64,000 nt of DNA from Paenisporosarcina quisquiliarum_A (GTDB taxonomy: Bacteria > Bacillota > Bacilli > Bacillales_A > Planococcaceae): positions 186,001-250,000 of the forward strand of contig NZ_JBHZRU010000002.1 in assembly GCF_043641925.1 (NCBI RefSeq), read 5' to 3'. The notes below the pieces were generated by a model. It saw only the letters and a list, made by a program, of their open reading frames with translations, did not search any database and had not been told where the DNA came from. A program made the translations under genes and the position numbers. Numbering within the stretch: the first letter of the stretch is position 1; every line of letters begins with the position of its first letter. Positions 24,311-32,387 of the stretch are shown piece after piece.

Positions 24311-24688
24311 ATGATTAGTATTTTTCTTTCTATACTCATGATTTTACTCCTACTATTACTACACTTAATACTTCCTCAGTTCACACCCATTTTCACGACA
24401 TTCTTTTTCTTCATGCTACTAGCCCATGTCTTTATAACATTACTCGTACCTTTTACCCAACAAATCATTTTAGCAGTGCCTTCTGAAGGTGGACCCATCA
24501 TTCGGGTATTATTAATCTCAGTTTTTTTCACGTTCCTATCTGAAGCGTTGTCTGCTTGGTTTAGAAATCTATCTTACGATCTCTATATACCAATGATTCA
24601 AGTTAGCTGTAATGTAATCGTACTATCACAGTGGATTCCATTGATTAAAAAAATGTTTTCAATATTATCAACTCTGATTATTGAGTAA
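24311..24688 (+). CDS. spoIIIAD: SpoIIIAD, stage III sporulation membrane protein
   Basis: A 125-residue polytopic membrane protein (B. subtilis 133) with four hydrophobic stretches. The AVPSEGGPIIRVLLISVFFTFLSEAL block resembles the SpoIIIAC/AD family. It starts 3 bases after spoIIIAC. The ribosome site is weak (GGTTTAAGC), so its translation may depend on that of spoIIIAC. Identity rests on topology, size and order. Confidence 0.82.
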   Translation: MISIFLSILMILLLLLLHLILPQFTPIFTTFFFFMLLAHVFITLLVPFTQQIILAVPSEGGPIIRVLLISVFFTFLSEALSAWFRNLSYDLYIPMIQVSCNVIVLSQWIPLIKKMFSILSTLIIE

Positions 24689-24713
24689 TGTGCTGAAAGG
24701 AGAGGAAGAGCCT

Positions 24714-25616
24714 GTGTTAGAGCCCTTAATCTCCTATTTGTTTGGAATTAGTACTTATTTTGTTGTGTTAATCATCGGAATTCTAATCGCTTCTATTTTA
24801 GATATTATGATTCCAAACGGACAAAAATGGACAAGGTTTTCTTTATTTGCCATCGCTGTTTTATTTACCATTACCCCGGCAATTGAAGCTATTCAAAATA
24901 TGAAGGATTTTGCATCGAATATGATTTCTTTATTCATGAGTGTCTATCCGGTATTAACGGCTGGTCTGTTTATGAATGGAGGTACATTGGCTTTCTCCAT
25001 TTGGAATCCCGCGTTATTTTTCTTTATCCAATTTTCCGTATTTCTTTCCGAAAAACTACTGATTCCTTTACTAATAACAACCATTTTGCTCGATTTTGTC
25101 AGTCGTTTTCACCCAAGTACTTCTTTTACAAAATTATCCGATTTAATTCGGACTTCCTTATTGAGCATTGTTTCAGCCATTGTCGTGAGTTATAGCTTTT
25201 TCATTTCCATCCAAGGATTCATTTCATGGAATATTTCAAGTGCTTTTAGTGAACCCGTAAAAAAATTAATACAACAAAATATTCCATTTGTAGGTTCTTT
25301 TTTTTCTGAGAGCTTAAGTACATTTAGTCGATTTTCTTCTTCCATAACAGCCGTTACTGGTTCTGGACTTGCAGTAGGTATTTTAGTGATTGTCTTAGTT
25401 CCAACGATTAAAACGATCTTGATCGCTTTTTGCTATCGATTTGTTGCAGCATTTATCGAACCATTTGCTCCAGAAGATCTTGCGGATTTTTTAGATGATA
25501 TTGGGAAGTCCCTATTTGTTTTAAGCATGATTTCGTTCCTCATTGCTTTTGCCTTTTTCTACACAGCAATTTTTGTAGTTATTATCTTAAAATTGTCCAT
25601 GTTAGTGAGGGGTTGA
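24714..25616 (+). CDS. spoIIIAE: SpoIIIAE, shortened stage III sporulation membrane protein
   Basis: A 300-residue polytopic membrane protein; B. subtilis SpoIIIAE is about 399. Membrane helices fill the whole chain. The C-terminal half (FVAAFIEPFAPEDLADFLDDIGKSLFVLSMISFLIAFAFFY) fits the family. The N-terminal exported segment of about 90-100 residues found in B. subtilis is missing. The start is GTG 24714, eight bases after AAGGAGAGG; a TTG at 24681 in frame lies upstream of that site and adds only 11 residues. Confidence 0.8.
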   Translation: MLEPLISYLFGISTYFVVLIIGILIASILDIMIPNGQKWTRFSLFAIAVLFTITPAIEAIQNMKDFASNMISLFMSVYPVLTAGLFMNGGTLAFSIWNPALFFFIQFSVFLSEKLLIPLLITTILLDFVSRFHPSTSFTKLSDLIRTSLLSIVSAIVVSYSFFISIQGFISWNISSAFSEPVKKLIQQNIPFVGSFFSESLSTFSRFSSSITAVTGSGLAVGILVIVLVPTIKTILIAFCYRFVAAFIEPFAPEDLADFLDDIGKSLFVLSMISFLIAFAFFYTAIFVVIILKLSMLVRG

Positions 25617-25617
25617 T

Positions 25618-25779
25618 ATGCACGGATGGTTAAAAGGTTTAATTGCTATAATCTTTATCAGTCAGATTGCTCAACTCATGTTTAGCAATAAAGATTCCGT
25701 AGAACATATTCAACGAATTACCCGTTTTGGGATCGCTATCTATTTAATCTTGTATTTATCTACATTTTCATATGCATAG
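25618..25779 (+). CDS. spoIIIAF: Very short SpoIIIAF-like membrane protein
   Basis: A 53-residue protein, MHGWLKGLIAIIFISQIAQL at its start, with two hydrophobic segments (about 7-22 and 37-52). B. subtilis SpoIIIAF is about 206 residues, with two helices then a ring-building domain. Only the helix pair is present here. The ATG at 25618 follows GAGGGG by about 5 bases, 1 base after the spoIIIAE stop. No frame downstream restores a ring domain before spoIIIAG. Identity rests mainly on position, so it may instead be an unrelated small membrane protein. Confidence 0.6.
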   Translation: MHGWLKGLIAIIFISQIAQLMFSNKDSVEHIQRITRFGIAIYLILYLSTFSYA

Positions 25780-25819
25780 ACAGGCATACCTGTTCATATA
25801 GTTTATCAAATGCATCGTT

Positions 25820-26278
25820 TTGCAAGAGAAGGGAGTGTGGGGCATATCCACTCTATTTAACAACAAGAAGTTTCCACCTATCATCTTGATTGTGTCGATG
25901 CTATTAATTTTCTTCGTTATGAATGGTGTGCCTTTTTTGAATGACTCTACTTCTACACCAACAATCGAAGATGGAGCATCCGCTTCACAAGAACTTAAAG
26001 AAGTATTACAAAAAATAGACGGAGTAGGTGATGTAGAATTATTCATTTATAGTGGCAAACAAAAAGAAGTGGATTCAAAAAGTAGTTTACCAACTTTTTC
26101 ATTATTTAATGAACAAACAAGTAAGGAAAGTGGCATTCAGTCCATACTTGTAGTTGCAGCAGGTGCTGATAATATACAAGTTCAAAATAAATTAAAGCAA
26201 TATTTGTCTTCCATATTTATTTTGCCAGAACATAGAATTGTAGTCGTCCCTATGGATGAGAAAGGGGTTTTGAAATGA
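25820..26278 (+). CDS. spoIIIAG: SpoIIIAG, shortened ring protein of the feeding tube
   Basis: A protein of up to 152 residues; B. subtilis SpoIIIAG is about 229. It has one membrane helix (PIILIVSMLLIFFVMNGV) and a ring-building motif domain (LKEVLQKIDGVGDVELFIYSG, then GIQSILVVAAGADNIQVQNKLKQYLSSIFILPEHRIVVVPM). The long insertion between these parts, which in B. subtilis forms an extra beta-triangle in the 30-fold ring, is only about 30 residues here. The start is unclear: TTG 25820 aligns best, GTG 25835 is possible, and neither has a well-spaced ribosome site. Confidence 0.8.
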   Translation: MQEKGVWGISTLFNNKKFPPIILIVSMLLIFFVMNGVPFLNDSTSTPTIEDGASASQELKEVLQKIDGVGDVELFIYSGKQKEVDSKSSLPTFSLFNEQTSKESGIQSILVVAAGADNIQVQNKLKQYLSSIFILPEHRIVVVPMDEKGVLK

Positions 26279-26808
26279 AGGTCAAAAAACGTACAGTGTG
26301 GATGCTTACTCTCTTAAGTTTGGTTGCGGTTATTTCCGTATATTATGTTCAAGAAGATCCAAGTTCACGATTTGATGGATTGGCGATATTTTCAAATGAA
26401 ACATTAGATCAATTGGCAGTTGAGGAAACTGGTGAAGTGACACCGGTATTAGCACAAAGTTCACTATTTGAAGAAATGAGAATGGAAGTTGCGAACCAAC
26501 GTAGTCAACAAAGGGAACAATTAGAGGCACAAATTGCTTCTAATGAACTATCAGCTGACCAGGTAAACGAAGCGTACTCAGAAATGGAAGACTTAGCGAA
26601 AAGAGAAGCAACAGAAGCAATGTTAGAAATGTTAGTACAAAACCTTGGGTACTCAGATGCTTTGGTACGCACAAGTGATGGGAAAGTATTAGTTACGGTT
26701 GTATCTTCAGAACAATCAAAAGCTCAAGCTAATGAAATTATCTACATTGTAATGAATGAGTGGGAAGATGCAAAAGAAGTTAAAGTAGAATTTGATGATG
26801 GACAATAA
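26275..26808 (+). CDS. spoIIIAH: SpoIIIAH, mother-cell partner of SpoIIQ
   Basis: A 177-residue protein (B. subtilis 218) with one N-terminal membrane helix (VWMLTLLSLVAVISVYYV), a glutamate/glutamine-rich helical region (about 75-115), and a C-terminal ring-building domain (EAMLEMLVQNLGYSDALVRTSDGKVLVTVVSS...IIYIVMNEWEDAKEVKVEFDD). In B. subtilis it binds forespore SpoIIQ across the intermembrane space to form the channel. It overlaps spoIIIAG by 4 bases (ATGA). It is the best conserved of the larger genes in this operon and is followed by a terminator. Confidence 0.88.
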   Translation: MKVKKRTVWMLTLLSLVAVISVYYVQEDPSSRFDGLAIFSNETLDQLAVEETGEVTPVLAQSSLFEEMRMEVANQRSQQREQLEAQIASNELSADQVNEAYSEMEDLAKREATEAMLEMLVQNLGYSDALVRTSDGKVLVTVVSSEQSKAQANEIIYIVMNEWEDAKEVKVEFDDGQ

Positions 26809-26841
26809 TAGTAGTCAATAAGTATCGATCATAATATTTTG

Positions 26842-26870
26842 CCACAGCCGCAAATGGTTGTGGTTTTATT
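26842..26870 (+). terminator. spoIIIA operon terminator
   Basis: CCACAGCC pairs with GGTTGTGG (one G-U) around a 6-base loop, followed by TTTTATT. Confidence 0.75.
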
Positions 26871-26888
26871 GTGTTTAATTAAACTTAT

Positions 26889-26914
26889 TACTAATAATTA
26901 GTACCAACTCTTAA
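26889..26914. promoter_or_regulatory. Palindromic candidate operator before accB (FapR-like?)
   Basis: TACTAAT-A-ATTAGTA is a perfect 15-bp palindrome (26889-26903). It overlaps TTAGTACCAACTCTTAA (26898-26914), which matches about 12 of 17 positions of the FapR operator, including the full TTAGTACC half. FapR represses lipid synthesis genes until malonyl-CoA rises. The second half is poor, so this is a candidate only. Confidence 0.4.
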
Positions 26915-27002
26915 GTATTTTTGGGTTATCTATTTCAAATTGAACAAAAAAAGACTAAAATAGAAGGGGTACGTAATTACATACACTTAAGGGGAGTTCG
27001 CG

Positions 27003-27515
27003 ATGTTAAAAGTACAAGAAATACGTGAAATCATAAAATTAATCGATCATTCAACAATTGATGAGTTTGTTTACGAGTCTGAAGGAACAAAAGTGAAATT
27101 AAAAAAGAATAACGGTCATGTTCACACAGAAGGTTTGAATTCAACACCTCAACCTGTTGCACAACCAATTGCTAATGCTCCACAAGAAGCACCAGTTGCT
27201 GCAGCACCAAAAAATGATAAAGTTGAAACGTTTTCAGCTGAAGAAGTAAAAGAGCCAGCAATTTTAGACTCATCATTGCACAAAATTACTTCACCAATGG
27301 TTGGTACCTATTATCAATCTTCATCACCGGATTCACCTGCATATGTTCAAGTTGGTGACAAGGTAAATGCTGACGCGGTAGTTTGTATTGTTGAAGCTAT
27401 GAAATTATTTAATGAGATTGAAGCAGAAGTGTCAGGCGAGATTGTTGAAATCTTAGTAGAAGATGGACAACTTGTAGAATATGGCCAACCTCTGTTCTTA
27501 GTAAAAGCGAACTGA
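27003..27515 (+). CDS. accB: Biotin carboxyl carrier protein of acetyl-CoA carboxylase
   Basis: A 170-residue carrier. The C-terminal biotinyl domain holds the attachment site VEAMKLFNEI with biotin lysine K134. An N-terminal helical part (about 1-40) and a proline/alanine-rich linker (about 45-75) come first. It carries carboxybiotin from AccC to the AccAD transferase in malonyl-CoA formation. It lies 11 bases before accC. Confidence 0.97.
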   Translation: MLKVQEIREIIKLIDHSTIDEFVYESEGTKVKLKKNNGHVHTEGLNSTPQPVAQPIANAPQEAPVAAAPKNDKVETFSAEEVKEPAILDSSLHKITSPMVGTYYQSSSPDSPAYVQVGDKVNADAVVCIVEAMKLFNEIEAEVSGEIVEILVEDGQLVEYGQPLFLVKAN

Positions 27516-27526
27516 GGGGGATTAAA

Positions 27527-28876
27527 ATGAAAAAAGTTCTAATTGCTAATCGTGGAGAAATTGCAGTTCGTATCATTCGAGCTTGTAAAGAATTAGATAT
27601 CGAAACAGTTGCCGTTTATTCAGAAGCTGATCATGATGCTTTACATGTGCAAATGGCTGATGAATCATACTGTATCGGTCCGAAATTGTCTAAAGATAGT
27701 TATTTAAGCTTTTCTAACATTATTAGTGTTGCCAAGCTAACAGGTTGTGACGGGATTCACCCAGGTTATGGTTTCTTAGCGGAAAATGCTTCATTTGCTG
27801 AATTATGTGAGCAATGTAATATTACATTTATTGGACCTACTTCAGATGCAATATCTAAAATGGGTACAAAAGATGTCGCGAGAGAAACGATGAGAAAAGC
27901 TGGAGTGCCAGTCGTACCAGGTTCAACCGGCATCGTTGCTGACGACCAAGAGGGTCTAACAATAGCTCGGGAAATTGGATTCCCTGTAATCATAAAAGCT
28001 ACCGCTGGTGGTGGAGGTAAAGGGATTCGTGTAGCTCGTACGGAAGAAGAGCTTGTAAAAGGAATTCAGATTACGCAAAAAGAAGCTGCGGCTGCTTTTG
28101 GAAATCCAGGCGTCTATATTGAAAAATTCATTGAAGTTTTCCGCCACATTGAAATCCAAGTTCTTGCCGATCAATATGGAAATGCAATCCACCTTGGCGA
28201 AAGAGATTGTTCCATTCAACGTCGCATGCAAAAGTTAGTTGAAGAAGCTCCATCACCTGCTTTATCTCCAGAACTGCGTGCTGAAATGGGCGAAGCTGCT
28301 GTAAAAGCTGCTCTGGCTGTAAATTACCGAAGTGCTGGGACAGTAGAGTTTATTTTTGACCATATTAATCAAAAGTTTTATTTCATGGAAATGAATACAC
28401 GTATTCAAGTTGAACATCCGGTTACTGAGATGATCACGGGAATCGATTTAATTCAGCAACAGTTGAAAATTGCTTCTGGAGAAAAACTAAGCTATGAACA
28501 ATCTGATGTTAAAATAAACGGTTGGTCAATCGAATGTCGTATTAATGCAGAAAATCCCGCTAAAAACTTTATGCCTTCAGCGGGTAAAATTTCAATGTAC
28601 TTAGCACCAGGTGGTTATGGAGTTCGTGTGGATTCTGCAATGTATACTGGTTATAGCATCCCGCCATACTATGACTCTATGGTTGCAAAATTAATTACAC
28701 ATGCTGATACACGTGAAGAAGCAGTAGCTAAAATGAAACGTGCATTAAGTGAGTTTGTGATTGAAGGAGTATTTACAACGATTCCTTTGCATGCAAAACT
28801 AATGGATCATGAAGTATTTAAATCTGGAGATTTCGATACGAAGTTTTTAGAAACGTATGATGTATTAAACTCCTAG
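27527..28876 (+). CDS. accC: Biotin carboxylase subunit of acetyl-CoA carboxylase
   Basis: A 449-residue ATP-grasp enzyme that carboxylates biotin on AccB using bicarbonate and ATP. KKVLIANRGEIAVRIIRACKELDIETVAVYS, the Gly-rich ATP loop KATAGGGGKGIRV, and MEMNTRIQVEHPVTE (with the catalytic Glu and Arg) are all intact. GAGGGGG precedes the ATG. In this window it is also the only biotin carboxylase, a possible partner for the yqjD-like carboxyltransferase. Confidence 0.97.
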   Translation: MKKVLIANRGEIAVRIIRACKELDIETVAVYSEADHDALHVQMADESYCIGPKLSKDSYLSFSNIISVAKLTGCDGIHPGYGFLAENASFAELCEQCNITFIGPTSDAISKMGTKDVARETMRKAGVPVVPGSTGIVADDQEGLTIAREIGFPVIIKATAGGGGKGIRVARTEEELVKGIQITQKEAAAAFGNPGVYIEKFIEVFRHIEIQVLADQYGNAIHLGERDCSIQRRMQKLVEEAPSPALSPELRAEMGEAAVKAALAVNYRSAGTVEFIFDHINQKFYFMEMNTRIQVEHPVTEMITGIDLIQQQLKIASGEKLSYEQSDVKINGWSIECRINAENPAKNFMPSAGKISMYLAPGGYGVRVDSAMYTGYSIPPYYDSMVAKLITHADTREEAVAKMKRALSEFVIEGVFTTIPLHAKLMDHEVFKSGDFDTKFLETYDVLNS

Positions 28877-28891
28877 AGAGGATGGATTAAA

Positions 28892-29299
28892 ATGGTTGAA
28901 AAAACAACTTCCGCTTATGTTCAAATGACACCTTCGGGTAAAGAAGAACTAGGTAAAATAGAAGTAGCACCAGAAGTGTTGGAAGTAATAGCAGGTATTG
29001 CTACAACTGATGTTGAAGGAGTAGCTGGTACGCGTGGAAGCTTTGCGTCAGGTGTCGTTGAAAGACTTGGCAAAAAGGTGCATGGTAAAGGGATCAAAAC
29101 CGAATTAACAGATCAAGGTTTGTTTGTTGAAATTTACTGTGTTGTTCAATACGGAGCTGCTATCCCAACTGTAGCAAAAGAAGTTCAAAATCAAGTCCGT
29201 CAAGCGATTTTTAATATGACTTCACTTGAAACAAAAGAAGTAAATGTTCACATCACGGGTGTTCAATTTGAACATCAAAAAGAATCAACTATAGAATAA
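28892..29299 (+). CDS. yqhY: Asp23/Gls24 family protein (YqhY)
   Basis: A 135-residue Asp23-family protein. LGKIEVAPEVLEVIAGIATTDVEGVAGTRG and VEIYCVVQYGAAIPTVAKEVQNQVRQAI are the two conserved blocks of the family. The gene follows accC by 15 bases and is conserved there in many Firmicutes. In B. subtilis, deleting yqhY affects acetyl-CoA carboxylase activity or regulation. A role in controlling fatty acid synthesis is thus likely but its mechanism is unknown. Confidence 0.92.
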   Translation: MVEKTTSAYVQMTPSGKEELGKIEVAPEVLEVIAGIATTDVEGVAGTRGSFASGVVERLGKKVHGKGIKTELTDQGLFVEIYCVVQYGAAIPTVAKEVQNQVRQAIFNMTSLETKEVNVHITGVQFEHQKESTIE

Positions 29300-29303
29300 C
29301 GCA

Positions 29304-29338
29304 AAGCATCACTCCTTCATTGTGAGTGATGCTTTTTT
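29304..29338 (+). terminator. accBC-yqhY terminator
   Basis: An 11-bp perfect stem (AAGCATCACTC and complement) with a 9-base loop is followed by a T run. Confidence 0.9.
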
Positions 29339-29435
29339 CTGAACTTTCGAAAATCATGTTGAGTATGTTTTGTAAGTACGAAATATGCTATGATGTGTTC
29401 GGATACTTAAAGCAGGATAAAAGGAGAACACATAC

Positions 29436-29816
29436 ATGAAAAGAAGAGAAGCCCGTGAAAAAGCGTTGCAAACTTTGTTTCAACTTGAAAACACTGGTCT
29501 AACTGTAGAAGATGCAAAAAGTCATGTTTTGGACGGTAACTCTGACTCGTTCTACGAACAATTAGTAGTTGGAACGACTGAGCACTTAACACAAATTGAT
29601 GAATCATTAGTTAGCCATTTAGAAAACTGGTCATTAAGCCGATTGCCTAAAATTGAACGAACCGTTTTAAGATTAGCGGTTTATGAGTTATTGTTCATGA
29701 AAGATGCACCAGCAAAAGTAATCATGAACGAAGCGATTGAACTTTGCAAAACGTTTGGTGACGAAAAGTCTAGTAAATTTGTTAATGGAGTTCTTTCAAA
29801 ATACGCAGATTCTTAA
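29436..29816 (+). CDS. nusB: Transcription antitermination factor NusB
   Basis: A 126-residue helical protein that pairs with NusE (S10) on boxA RNA to keep rRNA transcription going. MKRREAREKALQTLFQLE, PKIERTVLRLAVYELLFM and AKVIMNEAIELCKTFGDEKSSKFVNGVLSK are the family signature. GGAGAA precedes the ATG, and folD follows 23 bases later. Confidence 0.97.
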   Translation: MKRREAREKALQTLFQLENTGLTVEDAKSHVLDGNSDSFYEQLVVGTTEHLTQIDESLVSHLENWSLSRLPKIERTVLRLAVYELLFMKDAPAKVIMNEAIELCKTFGDEKSSKFVNGVLSKYADS

Positions 29817-29839
29817 GCGATTTAAATTAGGGGGCCAAC

Positions 29840-30700
29840 ATGTCGAGTGTCTTGATTAATGGAAATGAAATAGGAAAAGTCATACGCAATAATTTACAAA
29901 CACGTATTGAAGATTTGAAAAAGCAAGGAGTCGTTCCAGGTTTAGCTGTTGTACTGGTAGGAGATAATGCTGCTTCAAAAACCTATGTTACCAATAAACA
30001 AAAAACATGCGAATCATTAGGCATGTACTCGCGTCTACTTTCGTTTACATCCTCTTTAAGTCAAGAAGAATTAATGGCAACTATACATGATTTAAACACT
30101 GATGAGTCTATTCATGGAATCCTTGTGCAATTGCCTCTTCCTAAACATTTTGATGAATCACTTATATTATCTGCCATCTCACCAGATAAAGATGTTGATG
30201 GCTTTCATCCTAATAACGTAGGGAAAATGCTTTTAGGACAAGAAACATTTTTACCATGTACGCCATTTGGTGTAATGAAGTTATTAGAACATAGTGGAAT
30301 AGAAATCACAGGAAAACATGCTGTGGTCGTAGGTCGAAGTAATATTGTAGGAAAACCAATGGGTCAACTACTTTTACAAAAAGATGCGACCGTTACCTAT
30401 GCTCATTCAAAAACTCCAGATTTAGGTTCTATTACTCGTCAAGCAGACATTTTAGTTGTGGCAGTTGGAATTGCTAAGTTAATTCAAGCTGAACACATTA
30501 AAGATGGAGCGATTGTAATAGACGTAGGAATGAACCGTGATGAAAACAATAAGTTGTGTGGTGATGTTGATTTTGCTTCCGTTTCACAAAAAACATCATT
30601 TATTACACCAGTTCCTGGTGGAGTGGGTCCAATGACGATCACGATGTTGATGGAAAACACCATTCAATCGGCAGAAAATAAGTTACGTCAAGACAAATGA
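29840..30700 (+). CDS. folD: Bifunctional methylene-THF dehydrogenase/methenyl-THF cyclohydrolase
   Basis: A 286-residue enzyme that interconverts 5,10-methylene-, methenyl- and 10-formyl-THF with NADP. The catalytic lysine region ASKTYVTNKQKTCESLGM, ILVQLPLPKH, the PDKDVDGFHPNNVG loop and the Rossmann motif VVVGRSNIVGKPMGQLLL are present. The C-terminal PVPGGVGPMTITMLMENT is diagnostic. It uses the methylene-THF that the glycine cleavage system also makes. Confidence 0.97.
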   Translation: MSSVLINGNEIGKVIRNNLQTRIEDLKKQGVVPGLAVVLVGDNAASKTYVTNKQKTCESLGMYSRLLSFTSSLSQEELMATIHDLNTDESIHGILVQLPLPKHFDESLILSAISPDKDVDGFHPNNVGKMLLGQETFLPCTPFGVMKLLEHSGIEITGKHAVVVGRSNIVGKPMGQLLLQKDATVTYAHSKTPDLGSITRQADILVVAVGIAKLIQAEHIKDGAIVIDVGMNRDENNKLCGDVDFASVSQKTSFITPVPGGVGPMTITMLMENTIQSAENKLRQDK

Positions 30701-30727
30701 GTTTATTACAGGTAAAATAGGTAAAAG

Positions 30728-30763
30728 AAGCTGTTTTTCTTATAGAAAGACAGCTTTTCTATT
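30728..30763 (+). terminator. folD terminator
   Basis: A 13-bp stem (AAGCTGTTTTTCT with AGAAAGACAGCTT, one G-U) with loop TAT is followed by T-rich sequence. Confidence 0.75.
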
Positions 30764-30789
30764 TCTTCTTTTTAAGGAGCTATGATTTC

Positions 30790-32142
30790 GTGTCTTCTAT
30801 TTCTTATTTAACGGTTAAAGCCTTAACTAAATACATAAAACGTAAATTTGATGCCGACCCTCATATGCGAAATGTATATGTAAAAGGTGAGCTTTCAAAT
30901 GTTAAAATTCATACAAGTGGTCATATTTATTTCACCCTTAAAGATGAACAGTCTAGGATGCCAGCAGTTATGTTTGCAGCTCAAGCTCGTTCAATGAAAT
31001 TCAAGCCTGAAAACGGCATGAATGTTTTGATTCAAGGTGATATTAATGTCTATGAAAATTCTGGGCAATATCAGCTTTATACACAACATATGCAGCCAGA
31101 TGGGATTGGCGAGTTATTTATTGCCTACGAACAACTCAAGAAAAAGCTCGATCAAGAAGGACTTTTTCATCCATCAAGAAAAAAAGTCATCCCTTCTTTT
31201 CCTAATAAGATTGGTGTCATTACGGCAACGACTGGTGCAGCGATACGAGATATTGTAACAACTTTAAATCGTCGGTATCCTCTAGCGGAAGTTCTCATAT
31301 TTCCCGCTTTAGTTCAAGGTGCTGGAGCCGCTCCTAGTATTGTCAAATCAATTCATGCAGCACATCAAAATCATGGGATAGATGTGTTAATTGTTGGACG
31401 TGGTGGCGGCTCTATTGAGGATTTATGGGCATTCAATGAAGAAGTTGTTGCACGTGCATTCGCTGATAGTACAATCCCAATCATCAGTGCGGTTGGTCAT
31501 GAGACAGATACAACCATTGCTGATTACGTATCCGATCTACGAGCACCAACTCCAACGGCTGCGGCTGAATTAGCCGTGCCAAGTCAAATTGAATTATTAC
31601 AACAATCAGTAAGACTATCCAATCAATTAGTTCAGTTAACAACCACATTGATCACTCAGGAAAGAAAAAGGTTAAGTCGAGTAGCATCATCTTATCCTCT
31701 TGCTTATCCGGAGCGGCTTTATCGTCCGTTTATTGAAAGGCTGACGAGATTACAGGAACAACTAGAGAAAAACAGAAAAACAATTTTGGTGAATAAAACA
31801 GATTTGTTTACTCAAAAATCGATGCGTTTGCAACTCCAAAACCCAAATCGAATGATTTTACCCTTGCAAAAAAACGTACAAAACTTGCGAAGTAGAATTC
31901 AAATGGCGACTAAGAGTACTTTCCAAGAAAAAGAAAAGTCCTTTGCAAGTACCGTTAGAACACTTGAAGCCTTAAATCCATTAACGATTATGAGTAGGGG
32001 ATATAGTATTGCTTATCAAAATCAGCAAGTCGTGAAATCAATTCATGAAGTGAAAGTAGACGAGACGATTGAAGTGTCTTTACAAGATGGGCAAATTCAA
32101 GCTACCATTACATCTATTTCTGAAAAAGTAGAAGGAGAATGA
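30790..32142 (+). CDS. xseA: Exodeoxyribonuclease VII large subunit
   Basis: A 450-residue catalytic subunit of exonuclease VII, which degrades single-stranded DNA from both ends. An N-terminal OB-fold (VYVKGELSNVKIHTSGHIYFTLKD) is followed by the catalytic domain with GVITATTGAAIRDI, IVGRGGGSIEDLWAFNEE, SAVGHETDTTIADYVSDLRAPTPTAAAE and a coiled coil that binds XseB. It starts at GTG 30790, ten bases after AAGGAG; the nearby ATG at 30782 is out of frame. Confidence 0.96.
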   Translation: MSSISYLTVKALTKYIKRKFDADPHMRNVYVKGELSNVKIHTSGHIYFTLKDEQSRMPAVMFAAQARSMKFKPENGMNVLIQGDINVYENSGQYQLYTQHMQPDGIGELFIAYEQLKKKLDQEGLFHPSRKKVIPSFPNKIGVITATTGAAIRDIVTTLNRRYPLAEVLIFPALVQGAGAAPSIVKSIHAAHQNHGIDVLIVGRGGGSIEDLWAFNEEVVARAFADSTIPIISAVGHETDTTIADYVSDLRAPTPTAAAELAVPSQIELLQQSVRLSNQLVQLTTTLITQERKRLSRVASSYPLAYPERLYRPFIERLTRLQEQLEKNRKTILVNKTDLFTQKSMRLQLQNPNRMILPLQKNVQNLRSRIQMATKSTFQEKEKSFASTVRTLEALNPLTIMSRGYSIAYQNQQVVKSIHEVKVDETIEVSLQDGQIQATITSISEKVEGE

Positions 32143-32144
32143 AC

Positions 32145-32387
32145 ATGACAAAAAAAGCAGTTTCTTTCGATCAAGCAATTCAAGAACTTGAGGATATTGT
32201 ACGTCAACTAGAACAAGGTGATGTACCCCTAGAAGATGCTATTTCGCTATATAAAAAAGGAATGGAATTATCTTCGGTCTGCCACGATAAATTACAAAAT
32301 GCAGAGAAACAATTAATTTCGATTATGGATGAGAATGGAGAAAAAACACCTTTTAATCAATCTGATAAAGAAGGAAAAACTGAATGA
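32145..32387 (+). CDS. xseB: Exodeoxyribonuclease VII small subunit
   Basis: An 80-residue helical-hairpin protein that coats the XseA coiled coil. SFDQAIQELEDIVRQLEQGDVPLEDAISLYKKGMEL is the family signature. ATG 32145 lies eight bases after AAGGAG; another in-frame ATG at 32139 is too close to that site. The stop overlaps ispA by 4 bases (ATGA). Confidence 0.95.
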   Translation: MTKKAVSFDQAIQELEDIVRQLEQGDVPLEDAISLYKKGMELSSVCHDKLQNAEKQLISIMDENGEKTPFNQSDKEGKTE

